Assembly: GCA_963691655.1 (NCBI GenBank)
Contig: OY829326.1
Span: 39,397,989 to 39,461,988, forward strand
Direction: 5' to 3'
Source: Toxonevra muliebris
Taxonomy: Eukaryota > Arthropoda > Insecta > Diptera > Pallopteridae
Length of the DNA: 64,000 bases
The position numbers and the translations under genes are program-made. Shown in pieces: positions 12,301 through 23,670 of this stretch. The notes below the pieces were generated by a model. That model searched no databases. It saw nothing but the letters and a program-made list of their open reading frames with translations, and was not told the origin of the DNA. Position 1 is the first letter of the stretch; every line of letters starts with the position of its first letter.

Positions 12301-13432
12301 TAAAACCAACTTCAGTATTCATGTGGGGGAAGTAGATTATATTTCTCTTTCGAACTTTCAATTTTTATTTGGAAGTAACTATATGTATAAGTATGTATAC
12401 ATACGCGAATTTGTTTTTACAATTACCATAATTAAATGTAGGTAATTGGATCCACTCAACAACTCAGGTACACTTGAGAATTATTGAATGCTCATCACGT
12501 CGCATGTAAGTTAAGTATTAAATTTATAATTTTAGATTGTAAGTAAAAACGAAATAATCGAAAAATTTCACTTTTTTTAATCATTCGCAAATATAAAGCA
12601 CTCAAAAAAATATTGGAAAATAATGTGCTGATATTTTGTGCTTTCAAATTTAAAAACTTAGGTGAAGCTATGTTGAAATAAAAAACATGTCTACCTCAAC
12701 TTACTAGTTATATTTCATTTGAATTTGCATTTTATAAGAAAGTGGGCTTAGAAAAAGGAGACGTATAGAGAATCTCTATAAAACAGAAAACAGACGAGTG
12801 AGCATTAATGCTCTAGACGGCCTCCCGACGAAATACTTAACGGTGGTTCCGGGAGGAGCTTTCCGTCGGACGAGAGGAGATGTTTAGCAGGTGGAAGTCT
12901 CGCACTGACTTTGGCTTTCAATAACACGATGCCACTATAGCACGATTTATTTCCAACACGATTTGCGAATATCTGAATCCCGCGTTTAACACGATTAGTG
13001 AAAATAATTTAGAAATTCAAATCGCTTTTTAAATTTGTTAATAAGCTGTTTAACTACAACTCAAATTTTTTTTTTTAAATTTATCAAATTCCAGTTCACT
13101 CTGTGTTCTAGTTTCATTGTCATTTTTGCTTGTTAAATTCAAATTTTTTTTCTTTAAATGTTCCAATAAATTTTCCTTTAAGTACTTATTACTAAAAATT
13201 TTTTATTTAAAATCAATATACTTACTTTCTGTTTTTTTACTTTTTACAACCAAAAATAGAAACTTTGATTTATTTATAAAAGAGAGAAAATATATCAAAC
13301 CGTACAAAAAGTTAAAAGTTAAAATATGAATGCCCCTGAATGTGACAGCTCGAACAAGCACTTATTCCAATAACTTGTTTTTTAAACTCTTGGAACCCTT
13401 GGAACCCTGTTTTGTACAATTTGCTTGTCCCG

Positions 13433-14045
13433 TACAAGGCCGTATTTAGGGGGAGGTTTTAGGGGTTCTGAACTCCCACCAAACCGCATTTTTCCCCCTA
13501 AAACGTGACGTGATAGGAAGTTTTTGACCTCAGATTCGTGTTCACCGTGAAAAATTCTTTCGCAAAAACTCCATCTTATTAACCCATGCAGTTTTAAAAT
13601 ATAATTAATTCTTTAACGCATTATTGCTCAGAGCACCACGACTAGAAAGATCTCTTTCAATGCTGTGACTTCACGAATATAGGGAATATAAGCCAATCTC
13701 ATCCGGGTTCCTTATCATTGATAATGGCTCAAATTCCCAATGATGATCTTTTGAAAAAAATGAGCCTTTACTATTTTTGGTAATTTTTTTGAGGTTGGGT
13801 ACATCATCAGTAGTAGGAAGTCAATGAATTTGATTATTCTGTGATTTTTTCGCTACTTTTGGCCATTTTTTTGAGGTAAAGATTAAAAAAAATCGGAAAA
13901 TTTTTCCTAAAATTTTAATTTTATAGGGTCCATCAAATGTATCATTGATTTAATTTATTGTATTTAAAAATCAGTTTGATAAAAATTATTTATAAATATT
14001 TTCATCGAATGAAAACCGCCCCCCCCCCCCTCCCCGAAAATTTGT
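13433..14045. mobile_element. hAT-like non-autonomous repeat family R2, copy 1
   Basis: The copy starts near 'aggccgtatttaggggga'. It shares many blocks in the same order and orientation with 21270-21835: 'taaaacgtgacgt', 'gacctcagatt', 'aattaattctttaac', 'cattattgctcagagca', 'agggtccatcaaatg' and 'gaatgaaaac' followed by a C run. The C homopolymer at 14018-14027 lies near its right end. Ends reading AGGCCGTA / AGGGCCGTAG fit hAT-type termini, but I do not see a clear target duplication. It has no transposase. Confidence 0.6.
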
Positions 14046-15040
14046 AAAAAATGGCCACTTTAGGCGCTACAAGTGGCTTTTTGTTCAGTTGTATCAAAAA
14101 ACTGGGTACGCCATTCGCTTAAGGGGCCTATTCCTTTTAAATCACGATTCGGAGTAGCGCATCCAGTTTTCGCAAATTTAAAATTTTTTTTTCATTTTGT
14201 TTGGTTTTTAGCACCCTATTTTCATATTCTGCTGTCGCAAGGAAGATCTGAAATACTTTAGCAAAATTAGCCATTTAGTGTATATCTATTAATCTTGATT
14301 TGTTCCCACACTATATGAAACTTGTAATCTGAAGCCTCGAATTTTGACTGAAAAAAAATTGTAGCTAAAAAATTCAAAACCACAAGTAGAGAAAAAACTT
14401 ATACTAAGTTTATTGACAATTTGTTTAAGCTTGGGTATACTAAGTTAGACATAACGCCCAAAAAAATTTGGCAATTTTTCTAAGCAAAACGAATTATTAT
14501 CAGGTTTTTTTTTTGTTTTTGTATTGATATAAATATGTTCATTAAGTAATAGTATTTAGGCAATTTAACGTAAACCTATGCCCTCTAAAAGTTAAAAAAA
14601 TTGCCTTAAATAAAATAGGATTATGTGAATCACTCAAATTTTTCTACAATTTGCCCAGCTCAATTGAATGAAATTTTACCCAAGTTTTCTTAGGCAAGTT
14701 ATAAAAAAAACTTGAGTGGATAAATTTTAACCAAGTTTTAGGTATTGCTTTTATAGCTTATTGCACACAGAATTGTATGTAGTTTATTTTCATATGCTTT
14801 TATATATACACTGGTAAGCAAAATAGTCGTTTAAAGTGTCATTCAAAATGAAAAAGGTAAAAAAAATTTTAAATTTTCCTTATATTTTGCCTTCTAACTC
14901 CGGTATGCCTCAAAATATATTACAAATATATATATCTTTGTTAGCGCCTAAATGTCTTCTTTTGATTGACATATAAAAACTTATGCATTAGTTAAATAAA
15001 AATAAAGTTAAGGGCAAGTATATTCGTCAACCTTTCGGCC

Positions 15041-15582
15041 TTAACCCTCAAACCCGTAAGGTTGAAATAATAATAAAACAAACACCAGAATTTTTGTTTC
15101 CAGTTAATATTGATAAAAGAAAAATGCATTTTTTGATTATTTTTTAAGTTTAGCAGTTAGGCGAGAAAAACGAAAGATTGCCCTGATGCGGTCTTGCGGG
15201 TTTAAGCCAAAAAATAAAGATATATTTGGGCAAATCACAAGGTGTCTTAATTGGTGTCGTATCCTCTCATTTGTCATAAATTCTTATTTTTCATACAAAA
15301 TTATATTATGATTATACGACAGTATATGAGGGGACTTAGAAATATTATTTTTTTTTTATATTTTTATAAAAAAAATTATATGTGCGATAATTTTTCATCA
15401 CAAAACAAAACTTTGTACACATAACAATAACTATAAACAACAATCGTGTGATCGCAGAAAGTGCAAACTGACCACAAATTGTGTGTTTATTCTTTCTTCA
15501 GGTCTGCCAATTAATTTAAAAAAACTGCATTTGTCCATTAATTAAAATAGAGCGAAGGCTGCCCTGAGGCAGAGAGGGTTAA
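15041..15582. mobile_element. Possible piggyBac-like MITE (TTAACCCTC ends)
   Basis: TTAACCCTC at 15041 is mirrored by GAGGGTTAA ending at 15582, giving TTAA-flanked ends about 540 bp apart. Similar subterminal phrases occur inward, such as 'aaacccgtaagg' near 15050 and 'cttgcgggttt' near 15192. Beyond the first nine bases the terminal match is weak. There is no transposase. TTAA target sites with CCC-starting ends are typical of piggyBac-type elements, so this is a candidate only. Confidence 0.35.
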
Positions 15583-18500
15583 GTCTAGATTTTGAAGTTC
15601 AATTCAAAATTCTGTTTAAGCAGTTTTTTCTGCTTGACTAGATAAAATCATATATGTTCTCAGAGACTATGTTTCTTATCTCTACCTAACTTCCGCCCTC
15701 AATTATGTAAGCCATTAATTGAAGTGTTGATTAAAAACTAGCACCAAACGTTTGTTGCATATATTAAAAACATAAATATGTATAGACATTAAAAATACAA
15801 CAAAAAGAAATTTTAAATATTTATGAAAACCAATTAATAGTGACAACTGCCACAATTAAAAACAATTTTGCCATAAAGCAAGAGAAACGAATAACATCAT
15901 TTAGACAAGTACTAAACTGGTTCGATATACAAATATTTTCATGGTTACTTGCTCGCAAACTTGTCATCGTGTTCATTCAGACTCTACTCGAATCAGTGTA
16001 TAATAATAAATTGCATTGTAGTTGTTGTTATATGTAATTGATTTATTTGATGATGACAGTGATGGTGATGACGATGAACGATGCTACAGAATGATGGTGA
16101 TAATGAAAACAACATAGTTAACTTCAACTGAAAAACTAAAACCAACAAAAAAAAATAAAGTGTGTAAATGCGTAAGCTAACAAAAGTGCGCCATTGTGTA
16201 TATACAACCACATATATGTATACTTAAAAAATACTGCGCACTCGCCTTAGTAGTTGACTATGAAATCTGCAACGCACCGATACGGGAATGCATAGTAATT
16301 AAATTTCATTTCAAGCAAAGACACAGACAGACAATCAAACAAATATGCAGATGGACAGACGAATAGACGCCTTCTTAGTCAAGCTTGGAAAAGCAGAAGT
16401 ACAAGTTTACTTACCCATTGCCATACAAAAAAAAAGACCCTAATCAAAGAAAAAAAAACAATCGTCAATTGCTAATCCTCTCTGTCGTATGAGCAACATA
16501 CCTGAAACATTGTCATTAGATTGAGTCTGTATGTCATTAAGGTAAGAAGCAGCTCAAACTGGTGGCTGCCACAAAAAAGGTAATTAATTTTTAATATGCC
16601 AATTTATGGTACATGTCGCACAAGCTTCACATACACGTACACTTTTCTTATCATTGAAAATAAAAAATATATAAAAATAAATATGTAGTATAGAAAAACT
16701 ACCTTATTGTAAGAAACTTGTACCGCAAAATACACACAGAAATGGGCGCAATACAGCAATAAAATTTCACTGCTTTCTTTGAATAATGGAAATGCATTCA
16801 TTGAAAGAAACTAATTGTAAATAAACAAACTAAAACCAAACAAACAAAAAAATAGAAAAAAAATGCGACAACGTGCTGCAGCATTGTTCAATTGACCATG
16901 CTGCTGCTGCTGTTACTACTGCTGTTGTTGTTGCTGTTGGTTAATACTTAACTGCCGATCAACGATAGTCGCTGATTATCGCTCATCTTCATTTACTACC
17001 TGTCTGTGTGTCCAATAATTGTATACTGTGGTAATGTCTAATGTCGAACATGATAATTGGACAAATACGACATGAGCATGAACACATCCAACAGAAATTC
17101 ATATGTGTAAACATGTGTAAACAATTGATTGTTGTAAATTTAATTGTGTTTATAGAAAATTCTGCGGTCATAAATAATACATACCTACATCTTTACAAAA
17201 ATACAATCGCAAAAGACTTTTCTTTTTGTCAGCCAATTTTTGCCACTCCGATTTAGTCGGTGTAGTTGAGAGAAAAAGATAAAAAAAATATTTTGCGTTT
17301 TTTGCTATCGAAACTTGACATCAATCGAAAAAGTTTTTACAGCCAATAAAAAATAAATAAGGAAATTGTTAACCTATTAGAGAAATCCAAAATTTATGAG
17401 AATAATGATTGAGTTTCACACAATTACTTATATTTAGGTCAGTACCAGAGGAAAGTGCGAATTTTTTCGATATTGAGTTGTCATTCAATCACGAGTAAGA
17501 ACTTACTTACGGCCTTACATAGGTGAAGGTAGATGGCTAGGTTGAGAATTCAAGTCCCACTGTGCGTTTTATCTTTTGCAAAATACAATTATTTATGGTG
17601 ATTTTAACGAAAATATAATGATGCAATTTGGTTGCTTTATAATCAAATATGAATTATTTAATATTTTTATATGACGAAATGAATTTTTTTTTACAAAATG
17701 CAGTAAAATTATGGAAAATTCGCATAAAATACTTTTATATGAACAGCTTTTATCAAAAACCTGTCATTGGTTTGGATTTATTTTGTATTCACTATCGAAA
17801 GTAGTAAGGTCTTAATGAATTGGAAAAGTAGATATTTCGACTGAGATTAGTAATAAGCTAGATATAATTAATATTCAAACTTTGAAGGAGTAAAACTTTC
17901 GCCCACCATGATACACTGTCTTCTAACTTATATAGAAATGTGGTATAGAATCTCTTCTTTCCTTTCTTTTCTTGCAAAAATCTGATAATTTGGAAGAGAA
18001 AATTTATTAGCGTTATTATTAGCATTTTTTTATTTTTGCATACACTGAATTCCCTCTGAAAAGCTATGAATTCAAGTAGTGAGAGTAATCCAGGTAGGAA
18101 AAAATCCGTAGGTCAAAAATATTAAAAAGCCTTAATCAAGCACCGAAAAAATTCGTTCCTTATGCGAAGCAAACATGGAAAGCATTGGAAAGGGTGTTCA
18201 AACCATTCTAACTTCTATGGCAACAGACATTATTCGAATAAGTTTGCCAAAAGTAACGGTTTCTTACTTAAAGACCACAAAGTATTTGCATTTTTTATCA
18301 AGAGTTCTTAAGCCTACAAGAACTTAATAAAAACATTTCACTGTCTGTTTTTAAGCTTAATTGTCCTGTCTCTATGAACATAAAAAACACCCAAACAACA
18401 AAGAATATCAATTAAAACGACAAATCATTATTGCGGAGGTCAAGACTTATCATAAATGCGTTCATAAATTTTATGAATGAAAATAAAAAGCTATAGAAAA

Positions 18501-18870
18501 CTTTAAATAGACGTTTTCATTTAATTCAACTAAAATTCACAAAATTTATTCATAACTTAATATTATCACACAATATTGTATGCAATTTAAAATAATACAT
18601 AACTAATTTTAAATTGCAATTTAAAGTAGACTAATAATAACAATTCATAAAAAATAATAAAGTTTCCATTTTAATAACTTCAAATTGATGAAGACGATTA
18701 TTTTAACTCTTCATAAAAGAAACCTAAATAATAGCTACAACAATAACAATAATTTTTACATGTAACAAAATATGTATGTATGCAAAACAACAACAATAAC
18801 TTAAACCGCAACAATATTCCATAAACGCAATCAGAAAACACTTGCGCGCTGTAATAGCATTCCTGACCGG

Positions 18871-18940
18871 CTGGCGGCTTAGCTCAAGTGGGCTAAAACG
18901 AGTCTCGAAATATGCAGTCTAGAGCTGGTTCGATCTCTCC
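18871..18940 (+). repeat. Decayed tRNA-derived SINE or tRNA relic
   Basis: The segment has an A-box-like 'tagctcaagtggg' and, about 45 bases later, a B-box-like 'ggttcgatctc', as in a tRNA or tRNA-derived SINE head. The T stem does not pair properly, so an active tRNA is unlikely. A (CT)n run follows at once. It lies about 190 bp upstream of the TATA box of gene B. Confidence 0.35.
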
Positions 18941-18961
18941 CTCTCTCTCTCTCTCTCTCTT
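18937..18961. repeat. (CT)n microsatellite
   Basis: An almost uninterrupted CT run follows the tRNA-like segment. CT-rich tracts can bind GAGA-type factors in flies, but no role can be shown here. Confidence 0.8.
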
Positions 18962-19127
18962 TTATTTGCTCTCTGGAATTTGCTTATACATGAAGTCATG
19001 CTCTCGCATTTGTCTATACTCTCACTCTCACCTGATTCGTTTGCTCTTTCAAATATTTACTCTCTGTATTAAACAATTGTTTAAGCCATGAAGACCATGA
19101 TGCACGCAGGCCGCCACCATCCGTTGG

Positions 19128-19134
19128 TATAAAA
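19128..19134 (+). promoter_or_regulatory. Candidate TATA box upstream of gene B
   Basis: TATAAAA lies about 640 bases before the start codon of gene B. Expected initiation would be 25-30 bases downstream, near 19155-19165. A second candidate initiator (TTCAGTTCG, around 19289-19297) lies further down with no TATA at the right distance. I cannot tell which start is used. Confidence 0.4.
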
Positions 19135-19288
19135 CTTCTTACGTATGCGAGTCATGGCTTAATCTTACCTTGAACTTGGTCGTGTCTAGATCTGCTAGCA
19201 CCGCAACAATCTTACTATTACAATAACAACAACATAACAACTTTTAATACATCACCGAGCTGTGTTTCTATTCGAATATTTAAACGTG

Positions 19289-19297
19289 TTCAGTTCG
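19289..19297 (+). promoter_or_regulatory. Candidate initiator (TCAGTT) of gene B
   Basis: TTCAGTTCG matches the arthropod initiator consensus TCAGTY. It would give a 5'UTR of about 480 bases before the ATG at 19774. It is an alternative to the TATA-directed start near 19160. Confidence 0.35.
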
Positions 19298-19773
19298 TTT
19301 TGGGTGAAATTGAAATTAGTTTTTGGTTAATTCCGTTTATTTTATTTTTTTCTCGAACGATATCGGAATTCATAAACTATTCGTAAATGCGTTAGTGATG
19401 TAAAAAAAAGTGTATATTTTAGTATCTTTTATTGTTATAAGAATGTTGTAAATAAATAAAAAAAACTGCTAAAAAAAAAGAGTTTAAAGTTATTCGGTAA
19501 TAAAATGGAACAAAGCGCCGTTGTTTGCCGTTTTTGTTCTTTTGTGTCATGAAAATATGCATCGATTATTGAGCAGCATTTTTTCTAAATCACATATAGA
19601 AGTTATTGAATGAATGAATGAATACCTTCTTCTTGGTCAAATAAACATAACGGTTAGAGTAATTTGTGTGAACGCTTTAGCGACCAGACCACAACAACAA
19701 CGTCAAAGTCTGTCGTCGACAACAAATAAAACCTTTTTTCTTTATTTAACTCTACAATATTCATCGCAGCATC

Positions 19774-19897
19774 ATGGATTGGCGAAGTTACATATTTGTT
19801 TTATTTATGGGGCTACTGCCGCTGACGCACTGCTGGAGTACAACTATAAACAATTTTGCTGATGCATCGAGGTTAACGAGAATGCATCAAAGAAATG
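19774..19897 (+). CDS. Gene B, exon 1: signal peptide of an Osiris (DUF1676) protein
   Basis: The ATG at 19774 (context ATCATGG) begins MDWRSYIFVLFMGLLPLTHC, a clear signal peptide with cleavage likely just after the Cys/Trp/Ser. An in-frame TAA at 19747-19749 with no ATG between it and 19774 fixes this start. The exon gives residues 1-41 plus one base and ends at the strong donor GTGAGT at 19898 (phase 1). It joins in frame to the exon at 40151 across a 20-kb intron. The whole gene has six exons and encodes about 514 residues. Osiris proteins enter the secretory pathway and are linked to cuticle formation in insects. I cannot say which Osiris member this is. Confidence 0.85.
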
Positions 19898-21269
19898 GTG
19901 AGTTTTTTTTTATAGAAAAAGAATAAATGAACTTGGTTTATGCTCGTATCACAAACAAACTATGCTTCATACTTAAGCTTTGGCTTATACCATTACTAGT
20001 CTCGAAGATTGAGAAAATGTCAATAAGCTTAGAGTGGAGTGAAATGTGTGACATTCGTATTTAACAAATAAGTTTCAAATTAGTAAATATTTTTTTTTTT
20101 TTTTTTTAAATAAACACATGTATACTTACTTACAGCAGTGATTAGCAACATAACTTAGGTGACTTTTCCCGTAATTACCATTGATGGACCAAAACAATTT
20201 AGACTGGAAGCATAGGTCATAAATTTACTTTAAATTTTCGTATTTATATTTGCTTTTAGTTTTTTATCTACTATCAAATTTTAATTTTTGCTTTATGAAC
20301 TTTTATTTCACAAACCATTTTGATTTTATTATTTTTTGTTTTTTTATTGTTTTTACGAAACTTTCTCTCTTCAAAATGGCAATTCGACAGAGTCAGGAAT
20401 GTGTTACATGTGACATCAAAATATGTACACATATTTTCTTTTTGTTTTTGTTTATTAAAAAAAATTTGCAATCTATCGATAGGTATTCAAAAAATGAGAT
20501 CTTTGGAAAATACAATAAGATTAGTAGATGTATCCCATGTATGTAGGTGTGGCCAATATATAGATTACAATATAATCTATATTTTGTTTATATTGCGTCA
20601 TATTTATATTGCATATGCTGGGTACACCTACATAGGGTGCATCTGTTATTAAAGACTTACTCTGATTCCTCTAACGCAAAATTCGTTGGAAAATAAAATC
20701 AATTGGAAGATTTTTGAATATTTTTTACTTCCATCGGTTTTTTTTCGAAAAAGTCAAGTAAATTTGAAATCTTAGTTACACTATGCGACCAAATCTGATT
20801 TATTTTCTTTGACATGAGGCTTGATTTCGGATTCAAAAAGAGAAGGTGATGCTGAGCAATCCTGCATTCATAGTTTCATAGTAACTGTTTTTGATTTAAA
20901 GCTTCGTCGTGAAACATTTTGAAAAGTTCAAAAATTAATAAAAAATAGAAAAAGCTGTCGGATCTTTGTAAAATTAGACTTATGTGAAAAGTAATACAAA
21001 GCATTATTTTATTATGCTAAACTTTTCTGCCATTTTTGATTCGGAATTTTGAATTTTTAAAATCTGACTGCAGATTTGTACCCAGCGCCCCGTAGACATA
21101 AACACATCCCCTGCTTTAAGGGCGCATGAAAACAATATGACTTAGGGTTTATTTGAAAGGGCATGATTTAGCCTTTAATTCCTAATTTTCGAAGTTTTTA
21201 GCACGTCAGGGTTCAGCTCTACAATTTCTCAAAAATGGCCAAAAACGATATTTTTAGGGATTTCAGTCC

Positions 21270-21835
21270 CAATTTTTCTAAAACGTGACGTAATGCGAAA
21301 TTTCTGACCTCAGATTTATTTTCAGCATGAGAAATTAATGCTAGGAACCATATTACTCGCCAAACCCATGCAGGGCAGTGTTATTGGATCAGCTTCAAAG
21401 TTTTTGGAGACAATCTTAATATGTAATTAATTCTTTAACCCATTATTGCTCAGAGCATTGGTCATTATTTTAACTTTGGGTAATGGAAAGTCTAGGAGTT
21501 ATCGAAATTATGTCCTTGACGTTAAAAAAATGCATTGGAATTCACATTGAATAATATTTATTTGAATAAATTGAAATTGATTATTCTGTAAATGTTTGTA
21601 ATTTTCGGCCATTTTTTTTAGGTTAAGATTAAAAAAAACTCGGAAAGAGTAATTCCTAAAGCTTCAAGACATTTATCCACTCTTGTCCCTTGACTGATAG
21701 GGTCCATCAAATGCAACATCGTATCTAATTTATTTATTTAAACATCAGTTTCATAAAAATTATTTATGAATATTTTCTTCGAATGAAAACCCCCCCGGAA
21801 AAAAATACTGGCTACGGCCCTGGATAAAAGAGATC
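21270..21835. mobile_element. hAT-like non-autonomous repeat family R2, copy 2
   Basis: It is the same family as 13433-14045, in direct orientation, with shared blocks in the same order. It ends 'actggctacggccctgg', whose reverse complement CCAGGGCCGTAGCCAG is a typical hAT-style terminus. The left boundary is unclear; similarity is visible from 'taaaacgtgacgtaa' at about 21281. Confidence 0.6.
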
Positions 21836-22334
21836 ATAAAAGATAAAAGTAAAAAAGAAAACGCATTGCCTGTCTAGCTTCTTACGGATCTGCTTTATCG
21901 CGTTCGATGGTACCGGTCAATAAAAAATAAATTTACCTTGCCATCAAAAATTCGGTTAATTAAATGCCCCAGAAAAATTCGTATGTGCTAAAAATGAATC
22001 CGTTTCCCAAATTTACTCAGAGATGCCTCATCGGGAAGTTTTTGAACTTCGTACCTTATTATAACTTTCCTTTCAATTCCATCGTAGAGTATCACAAAAC
22101 GTTTATTTCTCAAAGATACATCGCATTAATACTTTCAGTGAAGAGCAAGAACCAACAAGTAGATGCATAATGTAAAGGCTATCGAGTTAATTAGTAATCT
22201 AAGGTGAAGGAAAGTATTTGCAAAAATGCTCTAGAAAAATTCATTGCTTAAGTTTCAAAATGTCCCAATGTCATTAAATCGAAATATACTGAAATTCTGA
22301 CCATATTTGAGAAACGGCGTTTTTTTTTAAATAA

Positions 22335-22577
22335 TGTATAAAAGGCTTAAAGAACGTATCTATGCAGTCATCACAATAGTGTATACAGAGACGGGCAAAT
22401 CAGACGGACGTTTCGGAATCCGCCACGATTCTTCATCAGTGATCTAAGTGATAGTTAATCTTTCAATATTCTATATAAGCTACTAATATTTAAATTGTAA
22501 CCCACGAATATTTGAAACGTTGGCCGTCTCTATATACACTGTTGTTGTGATGACTATATATATGTATACGTTCTTTA
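22335..22577. repeat. R1 repeat, foldback copy
   Basis: The left part is the reverse complement of 1700-1860, including 'acgggcaaatcagacgg' and 'gtttcggaatccgcc'. The right part, from 'gccgtctctatatacactg' to 'tatacgttctttaa', repeats the R1 end in + orientation. The two form inverted arms about 50-60 bases long around a roughly 130-base loop. Its last TTAA coincides with the left end of the piggyBac-like relic. Confidence 0.6.
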
Positions 22578-23670
22578 ACCCTTCTGTTACATTAAGAAAA
22601 AATCACACTTGTGATATTTAGGTCACGGAATGACCTGGCTAGTGTTTTGTATGCATATCGTATGAAAACTCATAATTTGGGATTAAAATTTTAACATTTA
22701 TTAGTTGTACTGATTATTAATAAGTTTAATACTGTTTACATATTTATATATAGGTATATATTTACTATGGGGGCTCAAGGCAATAGGTTATATAAACTAT
22801 AATCGTCGTAAGGGGTTTTGGATACGCAGGTTTTTTACAAATAGTGCAGTACTCGTACTTTTGACGACAAATCCAGCTGAGTAAACTGCGCAAGTTGAAG
22901 TGCTAGGCTCTTCTGTTTCTGCCCAAATACTTCGCACAATATCTGCCGACAATTGAGTTCTTAACTAATATTTTCTATGCCGAATCACTCCCTGAAGGGA
23001 ATTTTCGATTGAATATGTTTGACGCGTTCCAGAGGGTTGATTTCTATCCATAAAACGTAGGCAATTCTATTTCATCAATTTGTTTATAAGAAAATTTTTT
23101 TCATGTGCGCTGTGAAGCATAGATCGAATAACTCATATATGTAGTAACTCCAGGACGTCCTTGAATTACGTTTTCTACCCTGGTCTTAGCATTAATCGGT
23201 CCAGTCGGTTTCGTTAATCACTCAATACCTTTATCCTTCGATTAGTACGTGGGAATGCTGCTATCATTTGCCGATAGTGCTCTAACAAACACTTTCCTCG
23301 TCACCACTCTTTATATAGTCATCAGAAGATTCATTGCCCGCAAACTTTTCCTCTAAATAGTTTCGCACCCAAACGTCACTATACTCATTAATATACATGT
23401 CTTCTTTTGGCTTTTTGTCAAAGGATGCGGCCGCTGCGACAAAATACAGTCAGTACGCGAATCTCAAGGGAAAAAAGTCTAATAATAAATTTAAAATACT
23501 TACTGAAACTAGTTATCTTTGCATTTTATAAAAAGTAATAATTATCTTATCATTCATGCAAAAAAAAAACACAAAAAAAGGCGGGAACTGCACATTTGAC
23601 TTATAAAAGAGGTAATGGTCACTGAATGACCTTATGGTACACACACGTAAGTTATGATATTGCCACTTAA
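22575..23670 (-). pseudogene. piggyBac-like transposon relic
   Basis: The left end is TTAACCC at 22575-22581, the usual piggyBac target and terminus. TTAA also occurs at 23667-23670. Both ends carry a subterminal block reading AGGTCA, five or six bases, TGACC. On the minus strand, about 22880-22780, the frame reads WICRQKYEYCTICKKPA, like the cysteine-rich C-terminal tail of piggyBac transposases. Near 23430-23290 an acidic piece (EEKFAGNESSDDYIKSGDEE) resembles an N-terminal region. The catalytic core between them is missing and stops are present, so this is an internally deleted, non-functional copy. The right boundary is uncertain. Confidence 0.55.

Larger units (their letters stand above)
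7700..19127. other. Intergenic region between the two Osiris genes
   Basis: I see no exon with a convincing splice structure or known domain here. Recognisable contents are a LINE fragment (8860-9340), a hAT-like repeat copy (13433-14045), a piggyBac-like candidate (15041-15582), CTG/TTG triplet runs (about 16900-16940) and a tRNA-like SINE relic followed by (CT)n (18871-18961). The rest, including 9400-13400 and 15600-18850, is AT-rich with only chance-length open frames. A possible small GC-richer repeat at 12785-12910 ('cctcccgacgaa', 'ttccgggaggag') is unidentified. Confidence 0.6.

Noticed and set aside
14811..14832. 'acactggtaagcaaaatagtcg', resembling a mariner-type terminal repeat
   Set aside because: No matching inverted partner was found in the window, and the similar phrase at 37170 is short and probably chance.
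16989..17171. 60-aa minus-strand frame with several cysteines
   Set aside because: The cysteine spacing matches no family, and it overlaps a similar-length frame on the other strand, typical of chance.
17500..17565. tRNA-like stretch with 'aattcaagtcccac'
   Set aside because: There is only a B-box-like phrase, with no matching A box or cloverleaf; too weak to annotate.
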